A stretch of DNA of 7,720 bases from the NCBI GenBank assembly GCA_009785545.1, contig WQWD01000109.1, positions 1-7,720 on the forward strand. Direction: 5' to 3'. The stretch's first letter is position 1. Every line of letters starts with the position of its first letter. The position numbers and the translations under genes are program-made. This stretch comes from Treponema sp. (lineage in GTDB: Bacteria > Spirochaetota > Spirochaetia > Treponematales > Breznakiellaceae). The notes below the pieces were generated by a model. That model ran no database searches, had not been told where the DNA came from, and worked only from the letters and a program-made list of their open reading frames with translations. Below, in pieces: positions 1 through 5,772 of the stretch.

Positions 1-1560
1 CTCTTTTTCGATATAACCTGCGTACTTCATGTCCAAGACTACTCTCTCGATCAATTCCGGCGGATAACCTGACAATTCTTCATCATCAATATCGATACTT
101 GACTTCTGCCTGCTCTTTTTGGCAAGCAGTTCCGCAATAACATCAATTGTTTTTGTTTTTTCGAGGAAACACTCCCAACGGCTGTCGTCAACAAGGCCGG
201 CATCACGTCCTTTGGGAGTAAGCCTCGTGTCGGCGGTGTCGTGGCGTAGCATGAGCCGATGTTCCGCACGGCTGGTAAACATCCTGTAAGGTTCTTTAGT
301 TCCAAGTGTTGTAAGGTCGTCAACAAGCACGCCGATATATGCCTCCGCACGACCGAGTACCAATGGCGGCTGCCCTGTCATTTTCATCGCAGCGTTGATT
401 CCCGCCATTAAACCCTGTGCTGCAGCTTCTTCGTAACCTGAGCTGCCGTTAGTTTGTCCTGCCGAGAAAAAACCTGAGAGCCGCTTTGACTCTAATGACG
501 GATAAAGATCGAGGGGATCAATGTAATCGTAATCGACAGCATAACCCGGGCGGACAATTCGAGCCTCTTCAAGTCCGGGAATACTGTGAATGAAGCTGCG
601 CTGCACATCCTCAGGCAAAGAAGTGGACACGCCGTTCAAGTACATCTCGTTAGTGGAAAGCCCTTCCGGTTCGATAAAAATATGATGACGCTCACGCTCG
701 GGAAACCGCACTACCTTATCTTCGATGGATGGGCAGTAACGTGCGCCAGTGCCGGCTATCTTACCGCCAAACAACGGTGAGCGGTGGATATTCGCCCTGA
801 TAATTTCGTGCGTTTTTTGAGTTGTGTAAGTAACCCAGCAAGGAAGGGACTGCCTCTCGATATTGCCGCCTAAAAACGAAAAAGAGCGCATTTCTTCGCC
901 GTCTTGTTTGTCCAACATCGAATAATCAATTGAGTTACCCGCAATTCGAGCCGGAGTGCCGGTTTTCAGCCTGCCCATCGGAAACCCAAGCCGCCGCAAA
1001 GAGACACCCAGCCCGACAGCCGCTTCCTCCCCCAGTCTGCCCTGAGGCGCATCATACTCCCCGATGAAGATTCGCCCTTCCATGAATGTCCCGGCAGCAA
1101 GGATCACCGTCCGTGCAGATATACGATGACCACGCTGAGTGACAACACCTGCAACAGCAAGATGGGGAGCGTCACCATGTTCGGTTATCAAATCTGTCAC
1201 AGTGTCCATAAAAATAGTAAGATTCTTTTGATTTTCAAGAACAAGGCGAGCCGCCGTTTTATATTGATGTTTGTCCGCCTGCGCTCTCGGCGCTTGCACA
1301 GCAGGTCCGCGCGAACGGTTAAGCACCCTGTACTGGATCATCGTCAAATCGATGAGGGCAGCCATTTCACCGCCAAGCGCATCAATCTCCCGCACAATAT
1401 TGCCTTTGGAAAGCCCGCCAATTGCGGGGTTGCACGAAAGCATACCAATACAATCAGGGTTTTGCGTAATAAGTAATGTAGAAAAACCAAGGCGTGCAAC
1501 TGCCAAAGATGCTTCAATCCCGGCGTGACCGCCGCCGATAACAATACAATCGTAGTCCAT
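1..1560 (-). CDS. mnmG: MnmG (GidA), tRNA uridine-5-carboxymethylaminomethyl modification enzyme, 3' part cut by window edge
   Basis: FAD-dependent cytoplasmic enzyme that, with the GTPase MnmE, modifies U34 at the wobble position of certain tRNAs. I translated 520 codons from the ATG at 1560 with no stop or frameshift; the frame runs off the left edge. The family is usually about 620-630 residues, so roughly the last 100 are missing. Visible motifs: dinucleotide-binding IVIGGGHAGIEA (residues 6-17); SCNPAIGGLSKG (42-53) with the conserved Cys at 43; RGPAVQAPRAQAD (84-96); RYCPSIEDK (274-282) with the second conserved Cys at 276; and the GidA signature starting AGQTNGSSGYEEA (367-379). The segment KYAGYIEKE at the edge begins the C-terminal MnmE/tRNA-binding domain. 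The start is firm: an in-frame TAA lies two codons upstream (1564-1566), and the Rossmann strand begins at residue 4. There is no Shine-Dalgarno site. In sampled lines the gene looks more G+C-rich than its neighbours. Confidence 0.97.
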   Translation of the reverse strand, partial: MDYDCIVIGGGHAGIEASLAVARLGFSTLLITQNPDCIGMLSCNPAIGGLSKGNIVREIDALGGEMAALIDLTMIQYRVLNRSRGPAVQAPRAQADKHQYKTAARLVLENQKNLTIFMDTVTDLITEHGDAPHLAVAGVVTQRGHRISARTVILAAGTFMEGRIFIGEYDAPQGRLGEEAAVGLGVSLRRLGFPMGRLKTGTPARIAGNSIDYSMLDKQDGEEMRSFSFLGGNIERQSLPCWVTYTTQKTHEIIRANIHRSPLFGGKIAGTGARYCPSIEDKVVRFPERERHHIFIEPEGLSTNEMYLNGVSTSLPEDVQRSFIHSIPGLEEARIVRPGYAVDYDYIDPLDLYPSLESKRLSGFFSAGQTNGSSGYEEAAAQGLMAGINAAMKMTGQPPLVLGRAEAYIGVLVDDLTTLGTKEPYRMFTSRAEHRLMLRHDTADTRLTPKGRDAGLVDDSRWECFLEKTKTIDVIAELLAKKSRQKSSIDIDDEELSGYPPELIERVVLDMKYAGYIEKE

Positions 1561-1571
1561 GCGTTATTATA
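1561..1571 (-). promoter_or_regulatory. Probable leaderless promoter -10 box for mnmG
   Basis: On the minus strand a perfect TATAAT (1571-1566) is followed by AACGC and then the mnmG ATG. A start 6-7 bases after the -10 box would fall on or next to the A of the ATG, giving an mRNA without a leader. No purine-rich ribosome site precedes the ATG. The -35 is weak (TTGTTC at 15 bp or TTTTGT at 17 bp), so this rests on the -10 alone. Confidence 0.4.
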
Positions 1572-1647
1572 TCGGATTGCGAAGAAGAACAAAACCATGA
1601 TGTTCCCAAATTGTCAATGGCAGCTCTATTTTGGTCTTACCTGCCCT

Positions 1648-2028
1648 TTACCTAAGTCTACCTGCTTCCAAAATAGGCAATGTACCATCTGTAGGGACAT
1701 AAATAACAGTGTTTTGTGTTTGACCAAGTTCCATAATCCAACGATATATCAGATATTCATGCGTTAATTTTTCTTGGATTATTTCCATTGCTTGTGCAGC
1801 ACCCCTTGCTCTTTCGACTTCCATTTGAGCATTTAAGCGCTCAACCTCAAGCATTGCTTCTGCTTCAATTACAAGAACCTGTTTATTTTGTTCCGCTCTG
1901 GAAAGCTCTGCCCTGCCAGCCATTTCTTGTTGCCACACATTATAGTGAGGACACCCCACCATTAATGCAAATATCAACCCTAAAAATACAAATATACCAA
2001 CGGCAACAGCAATGCCTCCTACTTTCAT
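1648..2028 (-). CDS. Small membrane-anchored protein resembling the C-terminal tail of SPFH/prohibitin-like proteins
   Basis: 126 residues, function unknown. Residues 5-25 are a hydrophobic segment ending MVGC; Cys26 could make this a lipoprotein signal with a loose spirochaetal lipobox, or it may be a plain membrane anchor. Residues 34-90 are charged, heptad-like and Ala/Glu/Arg-rich (AEAMLEVERLNAQMEVERAR region), suggesting a coiled coil. Then come EYLIYRWIMEL (91-101) and VIYVPTDGTLPIL (108-120). This arrangement matches, from memory, the end of stomatin/prohibitin-type (SPFH, band 7) proteins, where the helical tail is followed by Leu-Tyr-rich and Val-Pro-Thr segments. The roughly 150-residue band 7 domain itself is absent. 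An AAGGAG site at 2036-2041, 7-8 bases before the ATG, supports the start. It lies 87 bp upstream of mnmG on the same strand and is divergent from fhs. No terminator was seen between it and mnmG. Confidence 0.82.
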   Translation of the reverse strand: MKVGGIAVAVGIFVFLGLIFALMVGCPHYNVWQQEMAGRAELSRAEQNKQVLVIEAEAMLEVERLNAQMEVERARGAAQAMEIIQEKLTHEYLIYRWIMELGQTQNTVIYVPTDGTLPILEAGRLR

Positions 2029-2035
2029 TTTTATT

Positions 2036-2064
2036 CTCCTTTTCCCAAAATTATTGTTATCATA
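2036..2064 (-). promoter_or_regulatory. Ribosome binding site and possible -10 box of the SPFH-tail gene
   Basis: Minus strand: AAGGAG at 2041-2036, well spaced from the ATG at 2028. A TATGAT hexamer at 2064-2059 could be a -10 box, leaving a leader of about 25 bases, but no convincing -35 lies 16-18 bp upstream. The ribosome site is firm; the promoter is tentative. Confidence 0.35.
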
Positions 2065-2115
2065 CTAATCGTTGTTAGTTTCACATATAACTTAAAAATT
2101 GTCAACTACTTAGTG

Positions 2116-2138
2116 TTCTGTTGTCAAGGACAATAGAA
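2116..2138. promoter_or_regulatory. 23-bp dyad, candidate operator in the divergent region
   Basis: Arms TTCTGTTGTC (2116-2125) and GACAATAGAA (2129-2138) are separated by AAG and match at 9 of 10 positions; the mismatch is G2120/T2134. It ends exactly where the fhs -35 hexamer begins, with its centre about 47 bp upstream of the predicted fhs start. A second TTGTCAA at 2099-2105 lies 22 bp upstream of the TTGTCAA in this dyad (2121-2127), which is two helical turns. It could bind a dimeric regulator acting on fhs, the divergent gene, or both. The regulator is unknown. Confidence 0.45.
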
Positions 2139-2173
2139 TTGACTTTTAACAATTTTTCCTGTATTATAAAAAA
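2139..2173 (+). promoter_or_regulatory. Sigma-70-type promoter of fhs, likely leaderless
   Basis: TTGACT (2139-2144), a 17-bp spacer, then TATTAT (2162-2167): each hexamer is one base from consensus and the spacing is optimal. Only six A residues separate the -10 box from the ATG at 2174, so transcription should begin at or within a base or two of the start codon. No Shine-Dalgarno sequence is present, in agreement with a leaderless mRNA. Confidence 0.72.
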
Positions 2174-3883
2174 ATGTCAGATAACAAAAGGTTTTTAGGC
2201 ACTGATATAGAAATCGCTCAGTCTGTTTTTCCAAAACACGCATCACACATCGATCAAATCATAAAAAAATGCGGCATCCCCGAAGAATTCATCGAATGTT
2301 ACGGTAATTTTATTGCAAAGGTTGATTGCAATTTTCTCGCAAAGAATCAAAAAAAAGACGGGAAACTAATTCTTGTAACAGCTATTAATCCAACACCCGC
2401 AGGAGAAGGAAAAACAACAACCACTGTAGGCGTTGCCGACGGACTTTCACGAATCGGAAAAAACACTGTGGCTGCGTTACGAGAACCTTCTTTAGGGCCG
2501 GTGTTTGGCGTGAAGGGCGGAGCGGCAGGAGGCGGCTGGGCGCAAGTTATCCCAATGGAAGACATTAATCTGCACTTTACAGGCGATTTCCATGCAATCG
2601 GTGCGGCTAACAATTTGTTAGCCGCCATGATCGATAATCACATTTATCACGGCAATAAACTCAATATCGATCCACGCAAAATTGTCTGGCGCAGATGTAT
2701 GGATATGAACGACCGCCAACTTCGTTTTATCACAAACGGACTTGGCGGTAAGGCGAATGGCTTTCCCCGAGAAGACGGTTTTGACATCACCGTTGCATCG
2801 GAAATAATGGCGATTCTTTGTCTGGCTGACAGCATAAAAGACTTAAAACAAAAACTTGGACAAATCATAATTGGATACACTTACGGCAAACAATCTGAGC
2901 AGCAGCCTATAACAGCGGCACAGTTAAATGCGCAAGGAGCGATGACGGCTCTTCTTAAAAATGCGCTCAAACCAAACCTCGTGCAAACGCTGGAGGGAAC
3001 TCCTGTTTTTGTGCATGGCGGACCTTTTGCAAATATTGCGCATGGCTGCAACTCAATCATGGCAACAAAAATGGCACTTAAATGCGCAGATTATGTTGTA
3101 ACAGAAGCTGGGTTCGGAGCAGACTTGGGGGCGGAGAAATTTCTTGACATAAAATGCCGTTTTTCAGGATTAAAACCATCGGCGGTAATCATCGTAGCTA
3201 CCGTCCGTGCGTTAAAATCACATGGCAAAATTAACAAAACAGAACTTGACAAAGAAAACCTACCCGCCCTTGAAGCCGGGCTTCCAAACCTTATGCAGCA
3301 TATTGAAAACATCACAAAAGTTTACAAGCTCCCGGTGATAGCGGCGATCAACAGATTTCCTTCTGACACAGAAGCAGAAATTGAACTGATAAAAAGGAAA
3401 TGTAAAGAAGCAGGTACAAATGCCGTGTTATCCGAAGTTTGGGCAAAAGGCGGAGAAGGAGGAGAACAGCTCGCCCGGCAGGTTATCCAACTTTGTGATC
3501 AGCCAAACAAATTTGAATATTTATATAACCTTGATCTTTCCATAAAAGAAAAAATTGAAACTGTCGCCAAACAAATTTACAGAGCCGACAGTGTCGACAT
3601 ATTAAGTGAAGCTCAAAATCAAATCAATCAAATAGAAAAAATGGGATTTGGCAAACTACCTGTCTGTATGGCAAAAACACAATACAGCTTTTCAGATAAC
3701 GCTTCACTTTTGGGAGCACCGCACGGATGGACATTAACAGTAAGAAGCGTAAAACTTTCAGCAGGAGCCGGTTTTATCGTAGTCTTTACAGGTGAAATTA
3801 TGACAATGCCCGGACTTCCCGCCGTCCCATCCGCCGAAAAAATCGACATTGACGAAAGCGGAAAAATAACAGGACTATTTTAA
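2174..3883 (+). CDS. fhs: Formate-tetrahydrofolate ligase (formyltetrahydrofolate synthetase)
   Basis: Cytoplasmic enzyme that joins formate to tetrahydrofolate with ATP, giving 10-formyl-THF for purine synthesis, Met-tRNA formylation or reductive acetogenesis. 569 residues against a usual 555-560, and complete. Motifs: DIEIAQ (11-16); P-loop PTPAGEGKTTTT (73-84); LREPSLGPVFG (102-112), whose Arg/Glu correspond to the formyl-phosphate site; KGGAAGGGW (114-122); HGGPFANIAHG (281-291); EAGFGADLGAEKF (311-323); VATVRALKSHG (341-351); NRFPSDTE (393-400); WAKGGEGG (423-430); MTMPGLP (543-549). Two signature positions differ from the usual form: Trp122 where Tyr is normal, and Lys352 where a second Gly normally follows HG. 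The start is set by DIEIAQ near the N-terminus and an in-frame TAA at 2147. Expressed alone from its own promoter, convergent with motB. The gene alone does not show acetogenesis, since no other pathway genes are visible. Confidence 0.97.
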   Translation: MSDNKRFLGTDIEIAQSVFPKHASHIDQIIKKCGIPEEFIECYGNFIAKVDCNFLAKNQKKDGKLILVTAINPTPAGEGKTTTTVGVADGLSRIGKNTVAALREPSLGPVFGVKGGAAGGGWAQVIPMEDINLHFTGDFHAIGAANNLLAAMIDNHIYHGNKLNIDPRKIVWRRCMDMNDRQLRFITNGLGGKANGFPREDGFDITVASEIMAILCLADSIKDLKQKLGQIIIGYTYGKQSEQQPITAAQLNAQGAMTALLKNALKPNLVQTLEGTPVFVHGGPFANIAHGCNSIMATKMALKCADYVVTEAGFGADLGAEKFLDIKCRFSGLKPSAVIIVATVRALKSHGKINKTELDKENLPALEAGLPNLMQHIENITKVYKLPVIAAINRFPSDTEAEIELIKRKCKEAGTNAVLSEVWAKGGEGGEQLARQVIQLCDQPNKFEYLYNLDLSIKEKIETVAKQIYRADSVDILSEAQNQINQIEKMGFGKLPVCMAKTQYSFSDNASLLGAPHGWTLTVRSVKLSAGAGFIVVFTGEIMTMPGLPAVPSAEKIDIDESGKITGLF

Positions 3884-4618
3884 TTAGAGGTGTCCATCAT
3901 CAATTATGATAATATCTACTCTGCGGTTGGCAGCTCGGCCTTCGGGAGTATCGTTAGGCGCAATAGGAACTGTGTCGGCGAAACCTGCTATTTGGAAACG
4001 GCGTTCGTTTACGCCAAGAGCGGCAAGGTAACGCAAAACCGATCTTGAACGTTCTACGGACAGATGCCAGTTATCTTCCCACGGCCCAAGCGGATCGACA
4101 TCAACTGAATCGGAATGTCCTTCTATTCTGAATCTTCTACCGCGAAGTTCATAAGAATCAAGGTATGTGCCAAGCCGTAAAAGCGTATCCCTTGTCGCCT
4201 CCATATTAATTATAGCACTTGCAGAATGAAAAAATGCGTCACCGGCAAGAGTGATAACCAAACCCCGTTCGTCATGAGTAACTCTTATCATGTTGCTGCG
4301 GATTTCCGGAGAGAAAACAGAAACAGCTCTGCGCAGAGCGGTTCCCATTACTCTGCCCCTTTCCATTGAGGGCAAAGACATAATTGTATTTCCCAAATCG
4401 GCAGCACGCCCTGGAGTAACGGTTACACCGCCAGGTCTTGAGCCAATCCCGCCCATACGCATTGATTCCGCAATGGCGTCTAACTGACCTTGAGTGATGA
4501 GTTCAGGATTAAACAGGATGACAAAGAAGCATAACATAAGGGTAATCATGTCAGCATAAGTGGTCATCCAATCGCCGCCACCGCCTCCTGCGTCATCTGT
4601 CTTTTTTTTTCGCGCCAT
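3884..4618 (-). CDS. motB: MotB, flagellar stator protein with OmpA-like peptidoglycan-binding domain
   Basis: Stator subunit that anchors MotA to peptidoglycan and forms the ion channel driving rotation. 244 residues. A basic start (RKKK) and a Gly run (11-15) precede a single membrane segment (about 18-37) holding the essential channel Asp at 23 in TTYADMITLML. A flexible linker follows (about 38-110), then the OmpA/MotB domain with FRIEGHSDS (163-171), NWHLSVERSRSV (183-194) and NRRVDI (231-236), the usual peptidoglycan-binding residues. The start is preceded by AGAGG four bases away. Codons 3-6 contain a run of nine A (4602-4610 as T on the plus strand). It is last in the operon in this window. 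It lies 141 bp behind motA, and its stop codon abuts that of fhs. Confidence 0.97.
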   Translation of the reverse strand: MARKKKTDDAGGGGGDWMTTYADMITLMLCFFVILFNPELITQGQLDAIAESMRMGGIGSRPGGVTVTPGRAADLGNTIMSLPSMERGRVMGTALRRAVSVFSPEIRSNMIRVTHDERGLVITLAGDAFFHSASAIINMEATRDTLLRLGTYLDSYELRGRRFRIEGHSDSVDVDPLGPWEDNWHLSVERSRSVLRYLAALGVNERRFQIAGFADTVPIAPNDTPEGRAANRRVDIIIIDDGHL

Positions 4619-4636
4619 AAAACCTCTGCTTAATGA

Positions 4637-4671
4637 GCCTGTCCCAAAACTCGGTCAGTTTTGAGACAGGC
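4637..4671. repeat. Palindrome 1 of the motA-motB repeat
   Basis: Arms GCCTGTCCCAAAACT (4637-4651) and AGTTTTGAGACAGGC (4657-4671), with a five-base loop. 14 of 15 positions pair; the mismatch is C4644/A4664. On the transcribed strand it is not followed by a U-run, so it is not a typical intrinsic terminator. Confidence 0.75.
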
Positions 4672-4675
4672 TTTC

Positions 4676-4703
4676 GAAAAAGCGTCATAAATGCCGCTTT
4701 TTC
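4676..4703. repeat. Palindrome 2, A/T-flanked central stem
   Basis: Arms GAAAAAGCG (4676-4684) and CGCTTTTTC (4695-4703) pair at all nine positions around a 10-base loop. The T-run makes it resemble a weak bidirectional terminator, but only three G/C pairs sit next to the loop, so strong termination is unlikely. A readthrough or attenuation role is possible. Confidence 0.55.
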
Positions 4704-4719
4704 ATTTAAATCTAAGGAA

Positions 4720-4750
4720 GCTGTCCCAAAAACTGAAGCTTTGGGACAGC
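4720..4750. repeat. Palindrome 3 of the motA-motB repeat
   Basis: Arms GCTGTCCCAAA (4720-4730) and TTTGGGACAGC (4740-4750) pair perfectly over 11 bp with a nine-base loop. It begins 10 bases after the motA stop codon in the direction of transcription. It shares its arm sequence with palindrome 1. Confidence 0.75.
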
Positions 4751-4759
4751 CTCTAATCC

Positions 4760-5551
4760 CTAATCTTTTAGTAATTCCGTTTCCATTTGCTTACGAAGTG
4801 ACGGACTTAAATAAGAAAGCAGCTTAAGTGCAAGAATACGAGTATTGTCACCCGCCTGAATGGAAAGAACACCTTCGATAATCATTTCCTTAACGGAACT
4901 TTCGTAAGTATCCTGACCTTGAAGTTTTTTTGCCCATGGCATTATAGTTGTATTCGCTACGACTGAACCATAAAGAGTTGTAATAAGCGCCATTGCCATG
5001 TTAGGGCCGATAGCGTCTCTGTCATCAAGATTAACTAACATATTTACAAGACCGATAACTGTTCCCATCATTCCGAAACCGGGAGCGAGAGCTGCCCAGC
5101 CGTTAAGCATGGTGATATTTTCAGTATGGCGATTTTGCATTTGAGTTAATTCCAGCTCCATCAAATCTCGGATAATTGTTTGATCGGTTCCGTCGACAAC
5201 AAGGCGCAAACCTTTTTTCATGAATTCATCGTCAAGATCTTCGAGCTCATCTTCAAGAGCAAGCAGACCTTCACGACGGGCTTTTTCGGAAAAAGCAACA
5301 AGTTTTTGTATAATTGCTTGTTCGTTATAAGACGGTACTTTAAAAGTACGCGAAATAACTTTGAATGAACCAAGCGCAACCGACCATTTGTTCGCTATCA
5401 TTACCGCAAAATACGAACCAAGTACAACAAGCGCAAATGCAGGAAGATTTAAAAGACGCAAAAAGCCAACCACACCGCCTGCTGTATTTATAGCGGTAAA
5501 AATAATCATTCCAAATGCGCCGGCTATACCAACAATTGTAGCGATATCCAT
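4760..5551 (-). CDS. motA: MotA, flagellar stator ion-channel protein
   Basis: Inner-membrane stator subunit that couples ion flow through the MotA/MotB channel to torque on the rotor protein FliG. 263 residues from the ATG at 5551. Four membrane segments are visible at about 2-24, 34-55, 151-172 and 183-205. The cytoplasmic loop between segments 2 and 3 carries RREGLLALEDELED (92-105), which holds the charged residues that act on the rotor. Segment 3 has the conserved Pro in APGFGMMGT (Pro157), and segment 4 ends with IMPWAKKL (Pro205). A longer reading from 5578 adds nine residues but has no ribosome site, whereas 5551 has AGGAG seven bases upstream. It starts four bases after the flbD stop, so translation is probably coupled. 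It is separated from motB by a palindromic repeat. Confidence 0.96.
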   Translation of the reverse strand: MDIATIVGIAGAFGMIIFTAINTAGGVVGFLRLLNLPAFALVVLGSYFAVMIANKWSVALGSFKVISRTFKVPSYNEQAIIQKLVAFSEKARREGLLALEDELEDLDDEFMKKGLRLVVDGTDQTIIRDLMELELTQMQNRHTENITMLNGWAALAPGFGMMGTVIGLVNMLVNLDDRDAIGPNMAMALITTLYGSVVANTTIMPWAKKLQGQDTYESSVKEMIIEGVLSIQAGDNTRILALKLLSYLSPSLRKQMETELLKD

Positions 5552-5563
5552 ACTGTCACTCCT
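5552..5563 (-). promoter_or_regulatory. Ribosome binding site that decides the motA start
   Basis: AGGAG on the minus strand (5563-5559), overlapping the end of flbD, lies seven bases before the ATG at 5551. It selects this ATG over the in-frame ATG at 5578, and suggests that ribosomes finishing flbD reinitiate on motA. Confidence 0.8.
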
Positions 5564-5753
5564 GTACCACGTACGCATTTAAGCGTGCACGGTAGCTTTC
5601 TATTTTCTCCAGAACATTGTCCGCTTCTTCACGCACAATGTGTGTTTTGCCGGATAACATTACCAATACTGTATCAGGACGAATCTCAATACATTCAATC
5701 TGATGAGGATTAACATAATATTCTGTCCCGTCCAATTTGGTAACTTTTATCAT
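5556..5753 (-). CDS. flbD: FlbD, small conserved flagellar protein
   Basis: 65 residues, full length for this family. The N-terminal pattern MIKVTKLDGTEYYVNPHQIE (1-20), followed by PDTVLVMLSGKTHIVRE (27-43), is the characteristic FlbD fold of short beta strands, with a helical tail (VLEKIESYRARL). It is found between flgE and motA in spirochaetes and several other bacteria. Its role is not well defined; it has been linked to the flagellar body rather than to transcription, and it is not the Caulobacter regulator of the same name. It sits 19 bp after flgE. The ribosome site is poor (AAAGTGG, 10 bases away), so coupling to flgE translation is likely. Its end overlaps the motA ribosome site. 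Confidence 0.93.
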   Translation of the reverse strand: MIKVTKLDGTEYYVNPHQIECIEIRPDTVLVMLSGKTHIVREEADNVLEKIESYRARLNAYVVQE

Positions 5754-5772
5754 TTATTTATAACCACTTTAA

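Larger units (their letters stand above)
4619..4759. repeat. Palindrome cluster (MITE/REP-like repeat) between motA and motB
   Basis: A 141-bp non-coding gap inside an otherwise tightly packed operon. Two palindromes (4637-4671 and 4720-4750) flank a third (4676-4703). All four arms of the outer pair carry versions of CTGTCCCAAA or its complement, and the outer ends also pair with each other (GCCTGTCCCAAA at 4637 against TTTGGGACAGCC at 4740-4751, 11 of 12). The gap therefore looks like a small mobile or REP-type repeat. No transposase is present and no clear target duplication was found. The transcript would fold into two or three stem-loops ahead of the motB ribosome site. Confidence 0.7.

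Noticed and set aside
1344..1598. Minus-strand reading frame of 84 codons overlapping the mnmG start
   Set aside because: It lies in another frame of the clearly intact mnmG and shows no recognisable motif.
1612..1617. TTGACA on the minus strand as -35 box for mnmG
   Set aside because: It lies 40 bp from the TATAAT, far outside the 16-18 bp range, and no -10-like hexamer sits at the right distance.
1561..1647. Possible terminator between the SPFH-tail gene and mnmG
   Set aside because: Only scattered short complementarities such as CCAT/ATGG were found; no stable stem with a T-run.
3872..3895. GGAC/GTCC inverted repeat at the fhs-motB junction as a bidirectional terminator
   Set aside because: The stem is only four base pairs with a 16-base loop and no U-run.
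4633..4827. Plus-strand reading frame of 64 codons across the motA-motB gap
   Set aside because: It is made of the palindromic repeat plus antisense of the motA end, with low-complexity content and no ribosome site.
5552..5578. Longer motA reading starting at 5578 (nine extra residues)
   Set aside because: No ribosome site precedes 5578, the extra residues are polar and unlike MotA N-termini, and 5551 has AGGAG at good spacing just after the flbD stop.
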